NCBI RefSeq assembly: GCF_019749375.1
Contig: NZ_JACWFE010000014.1
Span: 1-64,000 of the forward strand
DNA from: Bacillus sp. S/N-304-OC-R1
Lineage (GTDB): Bacteria > Bacillota > Bacilli > Bacillales > Cytobacillaceae
Direction: 5' to 3'
Length of the DNA stretch: 64,000 bases
Part shown: piece by piece, positions 24,151 through 32,797 of the stretch
Position numbering within the stretch: the first letter of the stretch is position 1
Layout of the letters: each line of letters opens with the position of its first letter
Notes under the pieces: generated by a model
What the model was told of the DNA's origin: nothing
What the model saw: the letters and a program-made list of their open reading frames with translations, nothing else
Databases searched by the model: none
Translations under genes and position numbers: made by a program

Positions 24151-25371
24151 ATGAAAGCCTTACAGCCGATCATGGCACATGAACGTATTCAAATTGTAGA
24201 TGTATTAAGGGGGATCGCCATCTTTGGAATATTACTCGTAAATATGGCACATTTTAGCTACCCAGATCTTTATTTAGCAATGGTAGGAAAAGAGAATTTC
24301 TTTACCCATCAATGGAGTGCGGCTGATCGTACTGTTCGTATCTTCTTGGATATATTTATTCAAATGAAGTTTATCCTGATGTTTTCATTTCTATTTGGGT
24401 TTGGCATGGTTATGATGATGGAACGAGCTCTTGCAAATGGAAGGAATTTTGTCCCTGTTTATATTAGAAGGCTTCTAGCCCTGCTTCTATTCGGAACGAT
24501 TCATGCCTTTCTTATATGGGATGGAGATATTTTAATGGATTATGCTTTGCTCGGGTTTATCCTGCTTATTTTTAGAAAAGCAAAGGCAAAAACACTTATT
24601 ATTTGGGCTTGTATTTTCTATATGCTTTTCGCACTGCCATTTGCATTATCGAGTTTTGGTGATGTTTCACAGCCTGAGATAGATGATTGGCAGCAGTCTT
24701 TTCAGACAGAAATGGAATCTAAAGCTAAGCATGCATTAGACGTATATGAAAACGGTAGCTTTAGCGAGATTGCGAACCAGCGACTGCAGGACCGAATGTA
24801 CTATATGTCAATGAATGGCATGCCTTCATTGAATCCATTGCTATTCTTTTATTCGTCTCTACCGTATTTTTGTATGTTCTTAATAGGAGCATCCTTTGCT
24901 AAGGCAAACATATTTCAAAACACGGCTAAAAACCGAAAAAGACTTTTCGTTATTGGAGTTTCAGGATTTGTGATTGGCGTGCCAGCCAATATAGCTTTTG
25001 GATTATGGCATCAAGATATTTACCTTTTAATAGGTGCCCCATTTTTAACGCTTTTCTATGTCGCAGCGATAACCATTTTATTTACCAAGCCTATCATGAA
25101 CAAATTGCTTCAGCCCTTTTCAGCAGTTGGAAAAACAGCGTTCACTAATTATCTGCTGCAATCAGTAATCTGCACGTTCATTTTTTATCATTATGGGCTA
25201 GGGTTATACGGAAAGGTAAATCCCTTCCTTGGGCTTTTGATAACAATAGGCATTTATGCGATTCAGCTGATCATTAGTCACTTTTGGACGAAGCGTTTCC
25301 TCTTCGGCCCATTTGAATGGCTTTGGCGTACATTAACCTATTTAAGACCTCAGCCTTTTGTAAAGAAATAA
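24151..25371 (+). CDS. DUF418 family membrane protein (YeiB/YxaH-like)
   Basis: A 406-residue protein with about nine membrane helices. The N-terminal signature is RIQIVDVLRGIAIFGILLVNMA and the C-terminal DUF418 region runs SAVGKTAFTNYLLQSVICTFIFYHYGLG to FGPFEWLWRTLTY. ATG 24151 has GAGGAG upstream; an earlier in-frame ATG at 24118 does not. Family function is unknown; it resembles acyltransferase-3-type membrane proteins. A terminator follows at 25385. Confidence 0.88.
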   Translation: MKALQPIMAHERIQIVDVLRGIAIFGILLVNMAHFSYPDLYLAMVGKENFFTHQWSAADRTVRIFLDIFIQMKFILMFSFLFGFGMVMMMERALANGRNFVPVYIRRLLALLLFGTIHAFLIWDGDILMDYALLGFILLIFRKAKAKTLIIWACIFYMLFALPFALSSFGDVSQPEIDDWQQSFQTEMESKAKHALDVYENGSFSEIANQRLQDRMYYMSMNGMPSLNPLLFFYSSLPYFCMFLIGASFAKANIFQNTAKNRKRLFVIGVSGFVIGVPANIAFGLWHQDIYLLIGAPFLTLFYVAAITILFTKPIMNKLLQPFSAVGKTAFTNYLLQSVICTFIFYHYGLGLYGKVNPFLGLLITIGIYAIQLIISHFWTKRFLFGPFEWLWRTLTYLRPQPFVKK

Positions 25372-25384
25372 TAATCATTTATAG

Positions 25385-25406
25385 CTCGCCAAATGGCGAG
25401 TTTTTT
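25385..25406 (+). terminator. terminator after DUF418 gene
   Basis: CTCGCCA-aa-TGGCGAG (25385-25391/25394-25400) then six T. Confidence 0.9.
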
Positions 25407-25464
25407 CCATTTATGTCTTACATTATAATAGAATGATAGTAGTCAGGCTGAAGGGAGAAATTGG

Positions 25465-26169
25465 ATGATGTATAAAGTTTTTGTTGTAGAAGATGACAGA
25501 AAAATGGCAGGGATTATTTGCCAATACTTCAAGAAGTATGGATATGATGCAGAGCATGCTGAAGACTTTGACGCTATTAAAGAAGAATTTTGCCAGTATC
25601 GGCCTGACATCGTAATCTTGGATATTAATCTCCCCTCCTTTGACGGCTTTTATTGGTGCAGGCAAATTCGTGGAATTTCCAATGTTCCGATTATCTTCTT
25701 ATCTGCCCGTTCAGGCGAAATGGACCAAGTATTCGCGATTGAAAATGGCGGAGATGATTATATTACAAAACCCTTTCATATGGAAGTCCTTCTAGCTAAG
25801 GTGAAGGGAGTCATTCGAAGGACATATGGAGATTATGCGGTGTCAACAAGCCATAACCTTTTGGAAATAGACGGACTCTTCTTATATCGTGATAGAAACA
25901 CGATTGAGTATAATGGGGCGAAAATGGAGTGCAGCCCAAAGGAATTTCGTCTGCTGGATTGTTTAGCAAAGAAGTGTGACCATATTGTTTCAAGAGATAA
26001 GCTCCTAGAAGCCATTTGGGATGAAATAGATCTTGTAGATGATAACACATTAAATGTGAATATTCGCAGAGCACGTAAAAGACTTGAAGAGATTGGCATT
26101 CATGATGCCATTCAGACTGTAAGAGGACAAGGCTATAGCTTGAGGAAAAGCTGGAGGCCCTTATCATGA
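25465..26169 (+). CDS. bceR: BceR-like OmpR-family response regulator
   Basis: A 234-residue regulator. The receiver has VVEDDRKM (acid pocket), phosphoacceptor Asp in IVILDINLPSFDGF and Lys in YITKPFHME. A winged-helix DNA-binding domain (CSPKEFRLLDCLAKKCDHIVSR to DAIQTVRGQGYSLR) follows. The combination with an intramembrane-sensing kinase and BceAB-type transporter immediately downstream identifies a Bce module, which senses and detoxifies bacitracin or lantibiotic-type peptides. The next gene overlaps its stop by 4 nt. Confidence 0.9.
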   Translation: MMYKVFVVEDDRKMAGIICQYFKKYGYDAEHAEDFDAIKEEFCQYRPDIVILDINLPSFDGFYWCRQIRGISNVPIIFLSARSGEMDQVFAIENGGDDYITKPFHMEVLLAKVKGVIRRTYGDYAVSTSHNLLEIDGLFLYRDRNTIEYNGAKMECSPKEFRLLDCLAKKCDHIVSRDKLLEAIWDEIDLVDDNTLNVNIRRARKRLEEIGIHDAIQTVRGQGYSLRKSWRPLS

Positions 26170-27233
26170 GCTTTAGGCAATTTTTAATAGACCGGTTCAC
26201 TTATATCATTGTTTTCATTGTTACAATTACTCTAGTCTTACTTGTTATCAAACTAGGTTTGCTTGAAAACGGAACAAGGATTTCAACTGGGCATCTCACA
26301 TACATAGGCATTTTATCTTGTGTCCTGCTCTTCATTTACCTATTTATTGATTATATTCGGCTAAAGCCCTTTTATGATGGATTAAACAACGCTTTAAAAG
26401 AAGGGGACCTGCCATCGCTTTTAAAACTGACAGCAGTTACGAGAGAGCAGCAACTATTTAAAAAGCTTTGTGATGAAACTTATCAAGATTATACTGAGAA
26501 ATTATTTATGTATGAAGAACAGCAAAAGCAAAACTATTATTTTACAAATCGTTGGACACATCAAATGAAAACACCTCTATCTGTTATTCGCCTTATGCTT
26601 CAGGAGGAAGAGGAATGGACAAAGGAAGAGTTGTTAGAGCAAATGGATGAGGAAACGATAAAGCTGCAGGATGGTTTACAAATGATGCTTTCAACAATTA
26701 GGCTGCAGCGATTCGAGGTTGATTTTTCTATTGAAAAAATTGAATTGCTATCTTTTCTCCGTTCCATATTGCATGAGAAAAGAAAAACCTTTATTCGCTA
26801 TCACATTTTTCCGAAGCTTGAAACCGATGAAAAGGCCACTATCATTGAGTCAGATAAAAAATGGCTTAATTTCGTGGTGGAGCAAATAATTCATAATGCT
26901 TTAAAGTATTCGCAAGGGAAAAGAAATGAAGACTCAAAATATATAACATTTTCTATTAAGCGTTTTGAAAATAAAGTAAAGCTCATCATTGCTGATGAGG
27001 GCATTGGCATTAAGAAAGAGGACCTGCCAAGAGTATTTGACCCCTTTTTCACTGGCCAAAATGGACGAAAACTGCAAGAGTCAACAGGGATGGGTCTTTA
27101 TTTAGCAAAACGGGTATGTGATCGCTTGCAGCAACCCATTTCCATCCATTCAATTGAACATAAAGGGACAGAGGTAGAGCTAATTTTTCCTCAGTCGGTC
27201 GATTATTATCAGTTTGCCCGCTCAGAAAGATGA
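26166..27233 (+). CDS. bceS: BceS-like intramembrane-sensing histidine kinase
   Basis: A 355-residue kinase with two N-terminal helices (about 10-30 and 38-60) separated by a very short outer loop, so no ligand domain. This is the hallmark of BceS-type kinases that receive their signal from the ABC transporter. The phosphoacceptor His is in RWTHQMKTPLSVI, and the ATPase part has NFVVEQIIHNALKYS, DEGIGIKKEDLPRVFDPF and GMGLYLAKRV. ATG overlaps the regulator stop (ATGA). Its stop lies in a stem-loop (27221-27254) that may limit read-through into bceAB. Confidence 0.9.
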   Translation: MSFRQFLIDRFTYIIVFIVTITLVLLVIKLGLLENGTRISTGHLTYIGILSCVLLFIYLFIDYIRLKPFYDGLNNALKEGDLPSLLKLTAVTREQQLFKKLCDETYQDYTEKLFMYEEQQKQNYYFTNRWTHQMKTPLSVIRLMLQEEEEWTKEELLEQMDEETIKLQDGLQMMLSTIRLQRFEVDFSIEKIELLSFLRSILHEKRKTFIRYHIFPKLETDEKATIIESDKKWLNFVVEQIIHNALKYSQGKRNEDSKYITFSIKRFENKVKLIIADEGIGIKKEDLPRVFDPFFTGQNGRKLQESTGMGLYLAKRVCDRLQQPISIHSIEHKGTEVELIFPQSVDYYQFARSER

Positions 27234-27254
27234 TAAAATTGTCATCTTTCTGAG
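27221..27254 (+). terminator. stem-loop between bceS and bceA
   Basis: A perfect 13-bp stem (27221-27233/27242-27254) with an 8-nt loop spans the bceS stop codon. The tail CCTCTTTG is weak in T. Probably a partial terminator separating constant bceRS from inducible bceAB transcription. Confidence 0.55.
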
Positions 27255-27330
27255 CCTCTTTGTCATGTAAATCGATAGTGACCATCCCGGATTTTTTTTA
27301 ATGTATAAGTAACGATTTGTTGGAGGGATT

Positions 27331-28113
27331 ATGATGCTTTTACAAGCAAACAATATTACGAAAATTTACATGTCAAAAAAGGGCAGCTTCTCACATCAAG
27401 CCTTGGACCAATTCAACCTTCAAGTACAAGAAGGTGAGTTTGTTGGAATAATGGGACCTTCCGGGAGCGGGAAATCGACTCTACTAAATATTTTAGCCAT
27501 GATTGATAAGCCATCTGCTGGAACAGTCGAATTAAAGGGCGTAAATACAAAACAGCTAAACGAAAAAGAGCTTTCACTATTTCGCCGTAAGCAGCTCGGG
27601 TTTATCTTTCAGGACTTCCATTTACTTGATACCTTGTCAGTAAAGGAAAATATTCTCTTGCCCCTTGTTCTTGAAAGTATCCCAAAAGGAGAAATGGAGA
27701 GAAGACTGGCAGAAATTGCTGAGATTCTAGGGATTAGCGACATTTTATCTAAAAGAACGTATGAAATTTCAGGCGGTCAACAGCAGCGAACAGCTGCAGC
27801 CAGAGCTCTTATTCATAATCCAGAGCTCATTCTCGCAGATGAACCGACAGGAAACCTTGATTCAAAGGCAGCAAAATCGCTAATGGAGGCTTTAGAAACA
27901 TTAAATAAGGAACAAGGCCGATCCATATTAATGGTCACTCATGATCCATTTGCAGCCAGCTATTGCAACCGGATTGTATTTATTCGGGATGGCAGACCCT
28001 ATACGGAAATTTACCGAGGGGAGCAGCGGCAAGCATTTTTCCAAAAAATCCTTGATGTTCTTTCCATGCTAGGAGGTTCCTTTGATGACATTTCGTCAGC
28101 TCATTCTAAGTAA
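27331..28113 (+). CDS. bceA: BceA-like ABC transporter ATP-binding protein
   Basis: A 260-residue ATPase of the MacB/BceA group: Walker A GPSGSGKST, Q-loop FQDFHLLDTLSV, signature ISGGQQQR, Walker B LILADEPTGNLD, H-loop VTHDPF. Two ATG codons (27331, 27334) follow GGAGGG; the second has the better spacing. Works with the BceB-like permease to free cell-wall targets such as undecaprenyl-pyrophosphate from peptide antibiotics and to signal flux to BceS. The gene overlaps the start of the permease gene. Confidence 0.92.
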   Translation: MMLLQANNITKIYMSKKGSFSHQALDQFNLQVQEGEFVGIMGPSGSGKSTLLNILAMIDKPSAGTVELKGVNTKQLNEKELSLFRRKQLGFIFQDFHLLDTLSVKENILLPLVLESIPKGEMERRLAEIAEILGISDILSKRTYEISGGQQQRTAAARALIHNPELILADEPTGNLDSKAAKSLMEALETLNKEQGRSILMVTHDPFAASYCNRIVFIRDGRPYTEIYRGEQRQAFFQKILDVLSMLGGSFDDISSAHSK

Positions 28114-30004
28114 TATTAAAGGGAATTTCCAGAAATACAGCTCTTATTTTTTGAGCAGTACATTTACCGTTTGCATTTTCTATTTGTTTTCAGCGTTTAT
28201 ATTTCACCCCAGTGTAAAGGGGCAAAAAATTAACGAGCTTATTTCAGTATTGTTAATTGCTTGCGAGATTGTAATTGTTTTTTTTACCGTTTTCTTTGTC
28301 ATATATTCGAATTCAGCTTTCATGAAGTCCAGGAAAAAGGAATTTGGTCTTTTGAAATTAATTGGGCTTGAAAATAAACAGATTGAAAGGCTTGTTTTTT
28401 TTGAGTTCACTGTCATTTCCATTGGGGCTATTGGTGCAGGAACGTTATTTGGAATTTTATTTTCAAAGTTGTTTTTTATGGGAATTAACGCGATTTTACA
28501 ATTAGAGTTTCCAATTACATTCACTGTTCCGCAAAATGCTGTCTTGACTACCCTAATCGTTTTTTTTGTCTTATTTGAATTGATTACCTTTCTTGGTTTA
28601 AGAGATGTCAGGAAGAGCGAAATTATCGAGCTCGTTAACGCTTCCAAAAAACCGAAGGAGCCACCGGCCTATTCTCGCATGCTGATTATATTAGGTTTCG
28701 TTCTTTTAATAGGAGGTTATGCGCTCGCAGCCGTATCCAATTTGGTTATCTTATTCTTTTCGATGATCCCTATTTTAGTTCTTGTGATCTTTGGCACCTA
28801 TTTGCTATTCGGGCAAATATCCACAGCGATCCTGGATAAATTAAAGAATTCATCTTTGTATTGGAAAAAAACAAATATGACTACCATTAGTATGCTTGTC
28901 TTTAAAATGAGGGATAACACTAGAATCCTAAGCATCGCTGCCATTCTAAGTGCAGTTGTTACATCCAGTATGGGAATACTAATTTGGTTCAATCATTTTT
29001 CCGGCACTGCATTGCGAGGGCCTCAGGATATGATTATTTTACAAAAAGGACTAGATGAGAAGCCGGTTTATACTAGCGCTGACATCGAAGCTGCTGCACA
29101 TAAACATAAAGTAGAAATTAAGCATTATTATAGAACCATTATTTTACCTTCAACGTTTACTTTACGTGATAGCACTCAATCGATGTGGATAATGTCAGAA
29201 TCTGATTTTAATAAACGGGCAAAACAAATGAAGCATATTAAGCCATTACAATTAGAACCTGAGAAAGCTATACTTGTAGCTCCATTCGATCCTTCAGAGG
29301 ATGAGCGGTTCAGACCACCTTTATACGAAAAAGATTTTATTAATATTCAATTTAATAGAGAGAGTAAAAAAATAGCGATTCAGGACTCCATTGCAGAGGT
29401 TACGACCATTCGTGGGCAGAATAGCAGCAATGCCTATCTTCTTGTGATAGATGACAAAGTGTTTGAAAACTGGGCAAATTTATTTTCTCGTGACGAGCAG
29501 CTAGTCATTCATGATTATTACTTTGGTGACTTAGAAAATGCAGAAAGCTTAATGGAAGAACTAATTGCTGGGGCAAATGGCTCTGAGAAAAATATTATTA
29601 ACGGATTTGCGACATATCTCTACATCAATATAGGCAATAACCTTCTCTTGTTTATTGGATTATTTATTTCTATGCTGTTTTTCCTTGCATCCGGAAGTTT
29701 AATCTTTTTTAAATTAATGACAGAGATAGAGGAAGATAAACAGGGATTTTCGATTATGCGCAAATTGGGAATGTCTGAACAAGAAGTTAAACGAACTGTA
29801 TCGTTTCAAATGGCTATTTTATTTTTCTTGCCTGTCGTTGTAGGGACAGTTCATACATTATTTGCTTTTAATAGCGCACGTGTTGCACTTATGGCAACAA
29901 CGATTTGGTATACCGGAATTATCGCAATTGGCTTATATATCTTATTTCAATTTGCTTATTTCTTCATTACCAGATCAATTTATATTCGAAGACTTCTTCG
30001 GTAA
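28085..30004 (+). CDS. bceB: BceB-like ABC transporter permease
   Basis: A 639-residue permease of the BceB type: about ten membrane helices and a large outer domain (about residues 310-510) between helices 7 and 8, as in known peptide-sensing exporters. Two FtsX-like segments are visible (KEFGLLKLIGLENKQIERLV near residue 85 and FSIMRKLGMSEQEVKR near 560). ATG 28085 has AGGAGG 8 nt upstream and lies inside the end of bceA, so the two are translationally coupled. The outer domain is the specificity determinant; the drug recognised cannot be predicted. Confidence 0.92.
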   Translation: MTFRQLILSNIKGNFQKYSSYFLSSTFTVCIFYLFSAFIFHPSVKGQKINELISVLLIACEIVIVFFTVFFVIYSNSAFMKSRKKEFGLLKLIGLENKQIERLVFFEFTVISIGAIGAGTLFGILFSKLFFMGINAILQLEFPITFTVPQNAVLTTLIVFFVLFELITFLGLRDVRKSEIIELVNASKKPKEPPAYSRMLIILGFVLLIGGYALAAVSNLVILFFSMIPILVLVIFGTYLLFGQISTAILDKLKNSSLYWKKTNMTTISMLVFKMRDNTRILSIAAILSAVVTSSMGILIWFNHFSGTALRGPQDMIILQKGLDEKPVYTSADIEAAAHKHKVEIKHYYRTIILPSTFTLRDSTQSMWIMSESDFNKRAKQMKHIKPLQLEPEKAILVAPFDPSEDERFRPPLYEKDFINIQFNRESKKIAIQDSIAEVTTIRGQNSSNAYLLVIDDKVFENWANLFSRDEQLVIHDYYFGDLENAESLMEELIAGANGSEKNIINGFATYLYINIGNNLLLFIGLFISMLFFLASGSLIFFKLMTEIEEDKQGFSIMRKLGMSEQEVKRTVSFQMAILFFLPVVVGTVHTLFAFNSARVALMATTIWYTGIIAIGLYILFQFAYFFITRSIYIRRLLR

Positions 30005-30037
30005 ATAGCCTTTCTTTTAATTTATAGTATCAAAAGA

Positions 30038-30086
30038 AAAAAGGGACGCCTGTGTCAAAACGCTTCTGATCCAGACGCCCCTTTTC
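30038..30086. terminator. bidirectional terminator between bceB and oppA-like gene
   Basis: AAAAGGGACGCCTG type arm pairs with CAGACGCCCCTTTT (two wobble pairs) with a T run on each strand. Confidence 0.8.
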
Positions 30087-30112
30087 GTTTTATTTAACCT
30101 TCACAATCAACA

Positions 30113-31777
30113 TTATTCAAAATATGCCCATTTGTATTGCACATCACCAAGTCCAGAAATCGCAACACCTTTTAATTTTTCATCCTGAATCCAGTTATTT
30201 GTATAGAAGTAAATTGGTGCTACCGGCATATCCTCCATTAAGACCGCTTCCGCATCTTTTAATAGCTGCTGACGTTTTTCACGATCCCCTTCTAAAGCCG
30301 ATTTTGCCAGCAGGTCTTGGAACTCCTTGCTTTCCCATCCGGTATTATTATTACCGCCATTAGCATCCCGATACATTTCAAGGAAGTTAATCCCATCGTT
30401 AAAATCACCTAACCAACCTAATCTGCCGACTTGGTAATCAAGTGAATGAAGCTTATCTAGATATACCGCCCACTCTTGATTTTCAAGTGTGACCTCTACA
30501 CCTAAGTTTTGCTTCCACATATCTTGAATTGCCTGTGCAATCTTCTGATGTGTTTCAGATGTATTATAGGAAAGTGTAACCGCCGGGAACTCAGATACAT
30601 CCGAATATCCTAATTCCTCTAGACCCTTTTGTAAAAACTCCTTCGCCTTTTCTACATCATTATCTGAAAAATATCCTTTTTCATTTTCCGGGAACATAGA
30701 TGGCGGTACTATAGCCATTGCCGGCATTTGTCCTCCTTGTGTAATATTATCAATAATTTCCTTACGATTAATCGCATAAGCAAAAGCTTTACGGATGTTA
30801 ACATTATTAAAAGGTTTAACTGTTGTGTTGAATTTGTAATTATAGATTCCAGCAATCGCTTTAGTATTTAACTGTCCGCTATCTTTAAGTGCCTGCATCG
30901 CATCAGTTGGAAGGTTACCAGTTGGAGCTCCTGCCCAATCCAGTTCACCGTTTTCAAACATCGATAGCTCTGTATTCGGATCATTCACCATAATCATTTC
31001 GATCTTTGTCAGCTTAACTGTCTGAGCATCCCAATATTTATCATTTTTCTCCAAAACGATCTTATCACTATGAGACCAATCTTTCATAACGAAAGGACCG
31101 TTGGATGTATAGCTGTCACCTGAATCGTTTGACCAATTTGGATTTTGTTCCGCAACTTTACTGTTAATCGGATAGTAAGTATAAAAAGCAGTAAGCTCTA
31201 AAAAGTATGGAGTTGGATTCTCTAGTGTTACCTCTAGAGTCTTATCATCTAACGCTTTAACACCGACATCATCAAGAGATCCCCCAGCAGTATTGGCTGC
31301 TTCAGCTCCCTTCACGTAGTAAAGCTGATAGGCATATTCAGATTGATTGTTTGGATCTAAAGCCCATTTCCAGGCGTATTCAAAGTCTTTTGCTGTTACA
31401 GGATCCCCATTAGACCACTGCATATCACGAATCTTAAACGTGTATACTTTTTGGTCACTAGAAACATCAATTTTTTCTGCCGCTGCAGGTTCTGGTTTCC
31501 CTTCAGGGCTAATACGCGTTAACCCTTCAAAAGTCTGATTGAGTACTGCTCCAGAAGTTGTATCCTTTGCCAATCCTGGATGTAATGAAGGCGGTTCTGT
31601 ATTAATATTAATACGTAATTCCTGTGGAACATCAGGCTTTACCTCTACCTTTGACTCTCCCTTTTCATTTCCCGCTGCTGTCTCCCCGCCACCAGTTTGC
31701 TTATTACTGTTGCATGCAGTTAAAAACATACTAAAAACTAGCAACACACTAAAAAAGATTGATAATTTCTTATTCAT
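30113..31777 (-). CDS. oligopeptide ABC transporter substrate-binding lipoprotein (OppA-like)
   Basis: A 554-residue lipoprotein of the SBP_bac_5 family. The signal peptide ends LTAC (Cys 22), then a Gly/Glu-rich linker. Family segments: ININTEPPSLHPG, FEGLTRISPEGKPEPAAAEK, YTFKIRDMQWSNGDPVTAKDF, and YNYKFNTTVKPFNNVNIRKA. ATG 31777 has AAAGGGGG; an in-frame ATG at 31816 does not lead directly into a signal peptide. No permease or ATPase gene adjoins, so it is an orphan binding protein that must use another Opp/Dpp system or act as a sensor. Confidence 0.92.
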   Translation of the reverse strand: MNKKLSIFFSVLLVFSMFLTACNSNKQTGGGETAAGNEKGESKVEVKPDVPQELRININTEPPSLHPGLAKDTTSGAVLNQTFEGLTRISPEGKPEPAAAEKIDVSSDQKVYTFKIRDMQWSNGDPVTAKDFEYAWKWALDPNNQSEYAYQLYYVKGAEAANTAGGSLDDVGVKALDDKTLEVTLENPTPYFLELTAFYTYYPINSKVAEQNPNWSNDSGDSYTSNGPFVMKDWSHSDKIVLEKNDKYWDAQTVKLTKIEMIMVNDPNTELSMFENGELDWAGAPTGNLPTDAMQALKDSGQLNTKAIAGIYNYKFNTTVKPFNNVNIRKAFAYAINRKEIIDNITQGGQMPAMAIVPPSMFPENEKGYFSDNDVEKAKEFLQKGLEELGYSDVSEFPAVTLSYNTSETHQKIAQAIQDMWKQNLGVEVTLENQEWAVYLDKLHSLDYQVGRLGWLGDFNDGINFLEMYRDANGGNNNTGWESKEFQDLLAKSALEGDREKRQQLLKDAEAVLMEDMPVAPIYFYTNNWIQDEKLKGVAISGLGDVQYKWAYFE

Positions 31778-32094
31778 CTGTTTGCCCCCTTTATTAAGTT
31801 CACAATCGTTTCTCATTTACCCTGGCAATTTCATATACTTTTTAATATGCAGGGCACGAAAGAAAAAACTATTGTTTTTATAATTATAAATATTCAGAAA
31901 AATATCCTACAAGAAATATTTTTTGACAAATTTCTTACCTTTCTTTCGACATGGATTCACTGTAGGATACCTAGGGTTTAAAATTTTCATAGATTATAGC
32001 TCCTATTTGTTTATTTTATGAAAGCCTACAAATCTACTATTTCCTTTTTTCACTTCATTGTATAATGAAGCATAAATCTTTTTGAGGTGACGAA
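31778..32094. other. intergenic region between divergent genes
   Basis: About 317 nt. TATCCTAC near 31903 and GTAGGATA near 31962 are complementary over 8 bp, a possible long-loop hairpin in the oppA-like leader. TTGACA occurs near 31924 on the plus strand without a clear -10. Nothing else seen. Confidence 0.35.
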
Positions 32095-32398
32095 ATGGGG
32101 ACACATATATTAGTACATAATCACGCTCAACATAATCCATTACTTGTTGTCATTTCTTATATTATTGCGACAATTTCAGCTTATGCCGCGATTGAATTGG
32201 CACGAAGAATGAAACATACGGAAAATAAGACAAAGCTAATCTGGCTTTTTTCCGGCGCATCGGCTCTTGGTGTAGGGATATGGTCCATGCAACTTATTAG
32301 CATGGATAGTGTTTGTAGCCACTATTATGATATTTTTTATTTTCTTCTTTTCTATTACTTTTAACCGAACAAAATTCAGTATGGCATTTTTAATATAA
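32095..32398 (+). pseudogene. truncated MHYT-domain gene remnant
   Basis: The first ~70 codons read like the N-terminus of an MHYT membrane sensor (HNPLLVVISYIIATISAYAAIELARRM, then SGASALGVGIWSMQLISM). MHYT proteins normally continue WSMHFIGM and carry up to seven helices plus a signalling domain. Here the reading frame ends at 32364, and another frame continues a membrane-like segment (VFVATIMIFFIFFFSITF) to 32398. A deletion or frameshift near 32305 is likely, and the rest of the gene is missing, replaced by the repeat array at 32409. A ribosome site (TTTTTGAGGTGA) precedes ATG 32095. Confidence 0.65.
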
Positions 32399-32408
32399 AG
32401 ACAAATTG

Positions 32409-32772
32409 ACCGTCATCACCGAAATGACGGTCAGCTCCTACCTGAAATTCTTCCATCTTGGCCGTCATCACTCGAATGACGGTCAACTCGCACCTGAAAT
32501 TCCTCCATCTTGGCCGTCATCACTCGAAAGACGGTCAACTCACACCTGAAATTCCTCCATCTTGGCCGTCATCACTCGTATGACGGTCAGCTCCTACTTA
32601 AAATTCCTCCATCTTGGCCGTCATCACTCGTATGACGGTCAGCTCCTACTTAAAATTCCTCCATCTTGGCCGTCATCACTCGAAAGACGGTCAACTCACA
32701 CTTGAAACTCCTCCATCTTGGCCGTCATCACTCGAAAGACGGTCAACTCACACTTGAAACTCCTCCATCTTG
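32409..32772. repeat. 52-bp hairpin repeat array 1 (7 copies)
   Basis: Seven contiguous units of exactly 52 bp (starts 32409, 32461, 32513, 32565, 32617, 32669, 32721), and a decayed eighth at 32773. Each unit begins with an inverted repeat, TTGGCCGTCAT ... ATGACGGTCAA type (6-nt loop, one G-T pair), followed by a tail ending CTCCATCTTG. Units 4 and 5 are identical, and 6 and 7 nearly so, which suggests recent local duplication. It lies past the 3' end of the YhgE/Pip gene. A related array is at 52664. Confidence 0.95.
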
Positions 32773-32797
32773 GCCGTTATCCTGAATTGTCCTTTTT

